Positions 55,301 to 64,000 of a DNA stretch of 64,000 nucleotides are shown piece after piece; position 1 is the stretch's first letter, and each line of letters starts with the position of its first letter. The DNA comes from Arthrobotrys musiformis (Eukaryota; Ascomycota; Orbiliomycetes; Orbiliales; Orbiliaceae). The position numbers and the translations under genes were made by a program. The stretch is taken from assembly GCA_036971715.1 (NCBI GenBank), contig JAVHJL010000005.1:1-64000 (forward strand), in the 5' to 3' direction. The notes under the pieces are model-generated. The model was not told the DNA's origin, ran no database searches, and saw only the letters and a list, made by a program, of their open reading frames with translations.

Positions 55301-58300
55301 GCCACGCTATCTCTTTCGATAAAATAAATGGTCTGGAGAGATCGTCAAAGCCAGGAGTTCCTAGAGCCAACTACCGTGTCATCCACGACCTTCCTGCTTA
55401 CCACTGGACATACTCGGAGTCTCCTCTATGGTATGAGCCGAGAGTGAGCTCCGAGCTACGCTTCAGGAAATATCCCCGTCATGAGCTATTGGGTTCTAAA
55501 ATCCCAGGCGGAAATGGCCTCGAGCAGTCGTGGAAGAACACTATCCGCATCGACGAGTCCGCTTGGTTAACTGATCACAAGCTTGACGACACAATAGTTT
55601 TCCCCGGGGCCGCGTACATTGCAATGGCGTTAGAAGCACTTCGCCAGACCGTAGAGCCAAAAGAGAGGTCCGAGGCACAATTGAAGAATATGAATATTCT
55701 TTCTGCGTTAGTAATACCTATCAGCCAGACATCGTTTATCGAGCTCTTTACCACGTTGAGACCAACCCCAATTACTTATGCCACGAACTCCGACGAATGG
55801 TGGGACTTTTCCATTGTTTCATTTCAAGATGGCATCTCGACCACGCATGCAACTGGATCTGGCAGGGTCACGATTCATTCTTGCGATATTAAAAGAAAAG
55901 TTCAAGCGCCTAAGGGTACCCTCGAGCCATCGGCCCCTAGAGTTTGGTACGATAAACTTGTCAGCAAAGGGCTCAACTTCGGACCGGAGTTCCAAACGAT
56001 CACAAATTTCAGTGTCAGTCGATTAAGAAATCTCCAGCACTGCGACGCCACGGTTCCTATGAAACGACAAATAGCGCATGAGGTGTACCCAATTCACCCT
56101 GTTACCATCGATTCCATGCTTCAGGCGTCAATTGTTGCAACCACAGCTGGAAACACCAGAGATTTGAACGCTAAAATCCCTACACGCATTGGGTCCGCTC
56201 TATTCTCCCTCGACGACGAAAACCCGGTCGGTAATTGGTTCGTTAGTTCCGACGCGAAGACTACCGGCTTTGGTTCTGCGAGTATTAACGCTGAACTTGT
56301 CAAACCAGATGGAACAGTGAAAGCCAGGTTGGAGAATGTTCGTTTAGCTCCATACCAAGGCGCCCAAAAGGAGGTCACAAGCGACCAACGGCATCCAATG
56401 CTGCGCGTTTTGTGGAAACCCGATGCTACTCCCGGCCTAATTACAAGTGAAGGGCTCGCACGCTATCTAAATTCGGCTGCGAAGAATTCGGGAGGAGAAC
56501 TCTCTAGAACTCACTGTGACCTCATGGCATGTGTTGATCTAGTTGGACACAAGAATCCATATCTAAATGTCCTAGAGGTTGGAGACAATATATCAGAGTT
56601 TACAAAATCCGCAATGGAAACCTTGATGGCGGGGACAGCTTTTCCTCATCTACTATCCTATAACATCGGTAAATTTAACACCGAAGGACGTTTGTTTGGA
56701 TCAAAGGTCGAGATAGCAAGAGGTGAGCTAGGGGATTTCCAAGAAGTCGGCTCAAAGCGTAAATTCGATCTCGTTATATTCGCCAATAAAGAAATCCCCG
56801 CAGAATCGGCCACGGAGCATCTAACGTTTTTAAAGCCCTACCTCTCCCGATGGGGTACTATAATCCTTTGTTCAAAATGCAATGAGGCTCCTCTGCAAAA
56901 CATGGGCTTCACCTCTACAGCAACCCAAGGCGAGGGCTCTTTTATAACGCTTTTGCATCATAGCGAGGATACCGATGAAGTTGGTGCCGAAATAAAGAAA
57001 AAACCATTGATAATTATCGAGAACTCTCCAACGGATATTAGCAGTTGCATCGCGGAAGAAATCAGGAATTCCATTGGACAAACCCCTATCCACATATCTT
57101 TCAACGAGGTCTCTGAAGAGTCCATTCCCCAGGGATCGACAGTCATCAGTCTTCTTGAGTTACAGTCCACACTTCTAGGAAATACATCTGAGGCTGAGCT
57201 CGACGTCGTCAAGATTCTCACAAGCCAAGCATCTTGCTTGACATGGATCACAAGTGGGAATCTTCTAAGTGGCGAGCGCCCAGAGCACAGCCTTGCCTTT
57301 GGACTATCGCGAGCCGTTATGATGGAGCAACCCTCTCTTCGATTCTTTGTCTATGACATTGATGATATTGGCGCCAACCCTTCGAAATCCGCCCTCAATA
57401 TCGTATCTCTCTTCAAGAGAGTCGCCCCCGGTTTGGCGGACTTTGAGTATATCGAGAAAGAAGGGACGGCACACGTAAGTCGCTTCATCCCAGATGACGT
57501 TCTGAATAGAGCATTCAGACAAACCCAAGAGGGAGAGACCGTCAAGATGCCTCTTGAAGCTGTCCGGAAGACGTATTCTCAGCTCTCCATCAAAACCCCA
57601 GGGCAGTTTGACAGTCTGTTTTTCACTCAAATCCACCTCCCGGAGTTGCAACCACACGAAGTCCAAGTCTCCGTCAAATCCGTCGGCCTGAATGCAAAGG
57701 ACTTTTACGCCCTTGGCGGCAGAGTAGATACCAAGAATTCAACCTGCTTGCTCGAGTTCTCCGGTATCATCGAAAAAGTGGGCACGAGGGTCACGGACCT
57801 TTCCGTTGGCGACCGAGTCTACGTTATGGCTCCAAGCTTCTTCCGAACTTCAGAGATCGTTCCAAACTGGGCTTGTAGCAAACTCGAGGATAGCGAAGAT
57901 CTAACCTCCATTAGCACGATTCCATTTGTCTACGCTACGGCCCTCTATGCTCTCCACAATAAAGGCAACCTCCAGGAGGGCGAAAGTGTCCTCATTCATT
58001 CGGGCGCCGGTGGCATCGGTCTCGCTGCAATCCAACTGGCTCAGCTCGTTGGTGCAGAGATTTTCACAACTGTATCTACCGACGATAAACGACAATTCCT
58101 GGTGGAGCACTTTGGGGTCAAGCCTGAGAATATATTTAGTTCCCGTGACGCCTCCTTTGAGGCTAACCTCATGGAAGCGACAAATGGTGCGGGCGTCGAC
58201 ATGGTGCTCAACTCGTTAACTGGGGACTTGCTCCATGCGAGCTGGAGATGTTGTGGATACTTTGGAAGGTTCGTCGAAATCGGGAAAAGAGATCTTTCTG

Positions 58301-59971
58301 AGTCAGGTCGATTGGAGATGGAGCAATTCCTCAAAAATGCAACCTACACCGCTTTCGATTTGAGCGACCTTTTCAACTCTCCTAATCCCGCACACCAGAA
58401 AATCTGGTCTGGCCTAATGAGGAGGGCCGTAACACTTTACCGACAGAAGAAGGTCAAACCTTTCCCGTTGGAAGTTTTCGATGTCGAGAATTTACCGAAC
58501 GCTTTGAGACGGTTCGGTTCTAGAAACAGGATTGGAAAGGTACCTAACTCAATCGCCAGGCGCCCCATGTTCCTGATGTCACTTATGTGGACTAACAAAC
58601 CAATAGGTCGCTGTCAGTATTGAAAGACCCGAATCTATTCTCAACGTCAAGCTGTTTAGATACACCACAAACTTTTCCGTTGATAAAAGCTATCTTATGA
58701 TCGGGTGCTTAGGAGGCCTCGGCAGGAGCTTATCGAAATGGATGGTAGAGAGGGGTGCCCGAAAGTTCATTTTCCTAGGGCGTTCTGGTCTAGACAAAGA
58801 AGCTGCTCGTAGGCTTGTTGAAGATCTAACTTTACTCGGGGCTGAATGCAAAGTCGTCCGCGGCGATGTGGTTTCCGCTACGGACGTTCAGAAAATGGTT
58901 TCGGCAGCCGATACCCCAATAGGCGGCGTAGTGCAAGCCGCCATGGGGCTAAATGTTAGTGTTCCTTCCCAAACCGGAAAAAGAAGAACCACTCATAATA
59001 TTGTTCTAACTTCGATGCGCCTCTACAGCACGCACTATTCAGTGTAATGCCAAATAAATACTGGCATACTGGGGTTGACCCGAAGGTCCATGGAACTTGG
59101 AACATCCATGAAGCACTAAGAGGCAAGGACCAGCATCTCGACTTTTTCTTACTCACCAGTTCCATCTCTGGCAGCGTTGGTACTGCCACCGAGGGCAACT
59201 ACTGCGCTGCAAACTACTTCCTCGACAACTTTGCCCGTAAGTATCCACACTAGATAGAGCCGTTTGGCCAAGTCGTTATTTTATTAGTCCGCTGACCCAA
59301 TTCTATAAAATATAGGCTACCGAAGGTCCCAAGGTCTCCCCGCTACATCTGTGGGCCTGGGTATGATATCTGAGGTCGGCTATCTCCATGAGAACCCTGA
59401 TATTGAGCAGTTACTCCTTCGTAAAGGGATCCAACAGATTAGCGAGAGTGAGATGCTCTCTATCATAGACATCAGCTTAAATCGATCTATGCAAATCCCA
59501 CGGTCATATGACAACGCGGCGGCAGCACACGTCCTAACCGGTTTGGAGCCCTTCGGGATGCTCAAAATCCGTGAAAGAGGATTCAAGGGTAGCAATCCTG
59601 TACTCAAAAGTTCGAGAGCAGCCATTCTCGCTAGAGCAATCCACGAGCAAGAAGAATTTGCGGCCCCACAGGATGGGGAGCTACCAAGCGAGGTATGCAA
59701 AGCTAGGGAATCCGGCCTCTCCCTGGTTGATGCCATTATTGCGTATGTGGCCAGACGGTTCGGGGACTTAGTATTGATCCCAGCCAGCAAGGTTATTGTT
59801 ACAAAACCTTTAGATGGGTACGGCATGGATAGCATGATTGCAGCGGAATTTCGCTCGTGGTTTTACCAAACTTTCAAAGTGGACATCCCGTTCTTGGAGT
59901 TGTTGAACAAAACCACAACGGTCGAGACGTTGAGTAGGGTCGTGGCCCAGAAGGTCCAAGCTCGAATATAG
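52394..59971 (+). CDS. Highly reducing type I polyketide synthase
   Basis: Seven exons (52394-52526, 52619-53524, 53598-53799, 53862-58539, 58607-58954, 59029-59236, 59316-59971) join in phase to 2376 aa. KS (about 35-470): DTACSSS with Cys209, ECHGTGTPVGDPIE, NVGHSEAASA. AT (about 555-880): FTGQGAQWP, GHSSGE with Ser657. DH (about 950-1240): LTDHKLDDTIVFPGA with His986 (family Gly replaced by Asp) and HPVTIDSMLQ with Asp1164. Methyltransferase region (about 1290-1450): shrunken, VLEVGDNISEF in place of the Gly-rich SAM motif. ER (about 1660-1970): HSGAGGIGLAAIQLAQ. KR: MIGCLGGLGRS, Tyr2147. ACP: GYGMDSM with Ser2331. No release domain is present. Predicted product is a reduced, probably unmethylated polyketide. 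Confidence 0.95.
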
Positions 59972-62900
59972 ACTCCCCGGCCGGCCCGGTGCCGGCTCCA
60001 GGCTCAAAGGTTAACGTTTTAACGTTTTTGGTGTGCCTTGGTCTCGTTCCCAGTGTGTGCCTCCTTATCTGTAATATTATAATACATGTAATTATGATAA
60101 TAAATTTAATATATATGTACGGAGTAGGCGAGTTTGGTCTCAATTATAATACTAGCCGCACCCATATATAACTAGTGCTAGCCATCGATCGATCGATTGC
60201 AATTTAATTTTGTGGAGTTGAGCTAGGCATAGAAGTACTATGTTGTGCCCCAATGGAACGTTACGTTAACCGACTCGTTTGTCCGAGCCACTTATGTATG
60301 CATATGTACATATCACACTGCGTATACCTGCCTTTCTTGCTAGGAAACTTCCCTGATATGCACCAGAGAAAGGGAGTCGATTCGCAGCGCTAGTTTTCGA
60401 TTGGATGACAAAGCCTTGAAACGGTCAACAGTTGTTGGCAGCGCTAGCGTTAGCGGCGCCCCCACATTGGACACCAAACCCTTGCGAAATTCTGGAAAGT
60501 CGCACCATACTTGGAGCGCATTCCGACGGGACGAGATAAACTCGATTTGGAGTTGACTTTGAAATCCCAGCCGAGGCCCCGAGGCCCTAGCGCTGATAGT
60601 CTATCGCCATACCCATTGCACAGCACGCACCCTGAACCAGCCATTTCCAACCGCACTGGTGCATCTTTGTAGAGATATTTGCAATTTGGCCCAAGCTTAT
60701 GCGCCTAAAACCACCTACATAGAACTAGCAGCATTACAAGGATCGGTTCGCAGGCCCAACCAGTAAGTTTCGCCCGATAAGCAAAGCTCAAATTCGCTCG
60801 CCATTATGCATTCCTCGAAGGCCCCTCTCGATTTCAGCTAGAACTTTAAACTCAAAATCCATGGACCCAGTGGACCCGGTTATTCGTGGATTAAAAAATA
60901 AAACCGTACGAGCTGGCCCGTGAAGAGTGGGCCCTGAATAACCCGCGATGCCTCTTTTGAACGACCGCCGGCCTAGCTTTGTAACTAGCGGTTTGGGCAA
61001 CTCCTGACTTCAGCTGCAGAGGTATCAAAGGTCCTACCAAGTACGGCTCGAACTGGCCAATAAAATGATGTTCGGAAACGGCATGGTGTTGATAGGCCTC
61101 ATACACCAGATATCATAGTTGTGCAATCTTGACACAATCATTTATAATTAACTCAGTCGAAACGCACAGAAAGAAGTCTTATTTGTGGTTGAAGAAGTCG
61201 GCCGTCAGACTGGAGCCGACGGACCCTGCTTGGAAAATATCACACCCCAACACAATCCCAGGCCCTCGCGAAATCATGAATCATGACAGACGACCTTGGA
61301 ACACAAATCCCAGGAAATGACCATCGTGCATTGCCGCGGTATTTAAAGGCTGCTGCATCCCGATTACTGAGACTCAGCATTTCATGTGCCAAGTCCTTTA
61401 GCAGAATTTAGTTTGTTTGATCGATCCCGCACCCCATTTAAAAATGCTAATATTTAACGTATCCCAGCGCTAGCCACGACCGAATCAATGGATCTAGGTG
61501 TATATCTAGACCCACATGTGCATAGGCGCATATGTATGCTTAATATATACGTCGGCCTGAGAGATATCGATGCATACGCTTTTATTACTATGGAGTAGCT
61601 GTATCAGGAACATTCGAGCCGGGCGATACAGGACCCACATGGAAGCGAGATAAAAGCCTTGCATGCCAGAGTCAGAACCCCATCGAAATCAAAACCGTCA
61701 TCATGGCTATCCCCAATACAGCATAATACTGACTCGCGGCTGCATGCATGCATTTAATCGTTTCCATACATGTTTCGTGGCCGATACTATAGATATATGT
61801 ATGTACATACAAAACTACGTATATGCCCAAATATGCACGGCATGCTATCATGACCATGGACCAAGCTTGCGACAACTGATATAGATCGACATTATAATAG
61901 CTGATCTCGGCCCGCCCTGCGGAAAGATATACTTACATCAGTTTTGATCATTTAATGTTTGATTATGCGAACAAAATTCACAGGAACCACAATGCCGAGT
62001 ATAAAAAGCAAGCCGCTGAGAAAGGAATTACGTCTAGCCTACCGAAGAGCGTAGTATTACTGCTACGTCAAACGATACCTTTGTAAATTTCAACCACCAC
62101 AAAAAGATATTAGGATATGCCAAGAAATTACAATACTGACCCACAAAATAATACGGCTTGCCTTTGGTTGCGAATTTATATTTTGAAAGAATGTCCGTGT
62201 TTCAACGGCGGGTAGGCTAGTAGGAAATGGTGACTTCTAGTCAGCTTTCAGTGGATAATAGGTTGTCTCGTAAACCAATGCTAGGGCCTTTGCAATATAG
62301 ACCGCCCCAATTAGGCAATTTTAAAAGAACCTGTAAAAAGGGCCAAAACTGGCCTCAGCCTTTAGAGCCAACACTAGTATTCAAAGTGGAGTTGGCTATC
62401 CTAAAAGTGGGTCCATTTGCGAAAATTCCTCATATGATATCACTCTACTATGCCTAAGGAAACTAGGCGTAAGAATCACATCGGTTGCCTGGACCCTGTT
62501 TGCAACAAAGGTAAACTAAGAATCACCGGGACGCCACTGGGGTCTCTTTGTTCCACTCTCAAGACGCACCTAGATACGTGCCCTTGATTTAATTCCAGAC
62601 GTTTCCTAGTCGAATATCTAGCAGGGATATATAGTACTTCATGGATTCGTATCTGTTCCACTTCCCGCTACATTTGCACAAATACGTTCCTCAATTATGC
62701 CTGTACATCGATCGCTCATTCGTCCATAATCGGTAGCATTTGGTGTACGAGATAGCGTTCTTCCCATACGAGGCTAATTTCTGGCCCCTTGCCTTTAACC
62801 TATAAATACTATTGCGAAAACCTCCCATAAGCCTCTTAAAAATCATTTCCTACTAGTTTCTCACCAATATATATATCAGTATTAAATTATATATATTCGC

Positions 62901-62997
62901 TAGGTCCTATAGTACTATAGTACTATACCGACAGAATCAAGAAATACTTCAATAAAGGTCGATCTTTTTGTTATCGGTGTATACTCACAACAGTGAA
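59972..62997. other. 3-kb spacer between PKS and AHAS-like genes
   Basis: Only short frames (up to about 80 codons) on both strands. None has a domain, signal peptide or splice-linked continuation I could support. A CGATCGATCGAT run lies near 60185. Several TATATA-rich patches lie after 62860, near the next gene. Confidence 0.55.
62908..62927. promoter_or_regulatory. 20-bp perfect palindrome in the AHAS-like gene promoter
   Basis: TATAGTACTATAGTACTATA is its own reverse complement. It lies about 70 bp before the ATG at 62998. The 12-bp core GTACTATAGTAC also occurs at 50355-50366 on the far side of the PKS. A binding-site role is a guess; the sequence is also simple enough to arise by chance. 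Confidence 0.4.
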
Positions 62998-64000
62998 ATG
63001 ATCCCTAGATCAACTTTAAATCTTTCTCGGCAACGGGGTATCTCGAAGGTCACGACGTCTTCACCTATTATACAAATCAAAGCTACTCTTGCCTCCAAGG
63101 CACGTCCAAACTCTAATATAAAACATGAACAATTGCGAAAACAGTCTACTGCAGCAGCGTGCGTCCCCCTTATTTGCTCCGCTCCACTGGATCCATAGAA
63201 AAGGGATTCCATTGGCTTTGCTATCTCTATTTCAGGGCCCACAAGTAACCCATATATATCTATCTGTAGAGCTGTGGCGGAAATCCAGGACTTCATGCCG
63301 TTTCCCGACTTCAACATCCCAAAGGCACCTCAGATATATCCTCTAGAGCCTCCACCAAACAAAACGCCGAAGCTGCCGATTCAACCGCCACAAATATCGC
63401 CCGATACTCCCAATCTCGATACAAGATTGAACAATGACCACTCGTAAGCTATATACACAAATCTTTTCCACTCAAAAAGATCTTAAGAATGCCATTTGTA
63501 GGCCAATTCGTTATGTTTTACTAAGTTGACCTTCGGTAATAGATTAGTTGGGATGACAGGGGGGCAAATCGTTGCGGAAATGTTCACTCGGCATAACGTT
63601 GAACATATTTGTAAGTACAACCTCGAATGCCCTCTAGAGTTTTACCCCACATGTACATACTTTTACCAGTGTTGAAACTCTAAAAGTTACCAGCTACTAA
63701 TATTTCTTTAGTTAGCATCAGCGGTGGTGCGGTTATCCCAATACTAGACGCGCTCCACAAGCACCCCACAATAGATCTAGTCCAACCCAGACACGAACAG
63801 TGCGGAGGGCATATGGCAGAAGGCTACGCCCGTGTTTCGGGGAAGCCCGGGATAGTTCTCGTTACTTCTGGTCCCGGAGCCACAAATATGGTTACACCAT
63901 TGCAAGATGCTCTGAGTGATGGAGTTCCTCTCGTTGTAATATGTGGTCAAGTTCGCACTTCGTTAGTCGGTACAGATTCATTTCAGGAGACAGATATGAT
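62998..64000 (+). CDS. Acetohydroxyacid (acetolactate) synthase catalytic subunit, 5' part; altered paralogue
   Basis: Likely exons are 62998-63158, 63270-63443, 63543-63610 and from 63712 past the window edge. The first splice pair is least certain. The N-terminus (MIPRSTLNLSRQRGISKVTT) is a basic, Ser/Thr-rich mitochondrial presequence. A Pro-rich linker ends RLNNDHS. Then come LVGMTGGQIVAEMF and HIFSISGGAVIPILDAL. PRHEQCGGHMAEGYAR has the catalytic Glu163 that activates thiamine diphosphate. SGPGATNMVTPLQDALSDG and CGQVRTSLVGTDSFQET follow. The fold matches Ilv2/IlvB, first enzyme of Val/Leu/Ile synthesis. Oddities: family GYPGGA is SISGGA. GQVP is GQVR (Arg216 at the Pro197 site, Arabidopsis numbering). 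Ser224 replaces Ala205. It follows the PKS, same strand, and may be a resistant extra copy. Confidence 0.92.

Noticed and set aside
62968..62997. Upstream TTG start extending the AHAS-like protein by 10 residues
   Set aside because: Fungal nuclear genes start with ATG; ATG 62998 gives a good mitochondrial presequence.
1..64000. CRISPR array, bacterial operon or riboswitch
   Set aside because: Introns, telomere and gene families show a fungal chromosome; no regular repeat-spacer pattern was seen.
1..64000. tRNA or rRNA genes
   Set aside because: I saw none by eye, but a covariance search (tRNAscan-type) would be needed to exclude tRNAs.

Overview
The window is one end of a chromosome of a filamentous ascomycete (Pezizomycotina). 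It starts with C-rich telomere repeat. The genes carry short GT..AG introns (about 50-110 bp) with CTAAC/CTGAC-type branch sites. The transposon copies show C-to-T/G-to-A decay of the repeat-induced point mutation (RIP) type. The protein families (highly reducing PKS, CBM1, DUF4246, DUF7704, SLIP-GC-like GTPase, Ecm33-like wall protein) are typical of these fungi. I cannot name the species; a leotiomycete-like fungus is only a guess.

Layout: 1-138 telomere. 139-9600 is an almost gene-free, AT-rich subtelomere holding a complete but RIP-destroyed Ty3/gypsy element (two 616-bp LTRs, 5-bp target duplication). 9.6-18.5 kb is mixed: a MITE-like element, a DUF4246 gene, a peroxiredoxin-like gene, a DUF7704 membrane protein, and decayed ankyrin, TPR and cell-surface genes among odd short repeats. 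18.9-31 kb has a membrane-anchored lipase, a small secreted protein, a BBE-type flavin oxidase, LTR fragments, a broken Tc1/mariner element and a lectin-like gene. 31-50 kb has several secreted or surface proteins (Thr-rich protein, CBM1 protein, Kex2-processed protein, Ecm33-like protein), a dynamin-like SLIP-GC GTPase and one unknown gene.

The right end is the most interesting part. A complete highly reducing polyketide synthase (52394-59971; KS-AT-DH-degenerate MeT-ER-KR-ACP, 2376 aa as spliced here) is followed on the same strand by the 5' part of an acetohydroxyacid (acetolactate) synthase gene that runs off the window. This synthase keeps the catalytic Glu. At the residue equivalent to the classic herbicide-resistance proline (Arabidopsis Pro197, yeast Pro192) it has Arg, and at the Ala205/Ala200 equivalent it has Ser. 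The spacing from the catalytic Glu is exactly preserved. An extra, target-site-altered branched-chain amino acid enzyme beside a polyketide synthase is what a self-resistance gene would look like, so this locus may make a polyketide inhibitor of acetohydroxyacid synthase. That is an inference: the rest of the cluster lies beyond base 64000.

Gene models were built by eye from splice sites and family motifs. Exact starts and some introns are uncertain where stated. No database search was possible.
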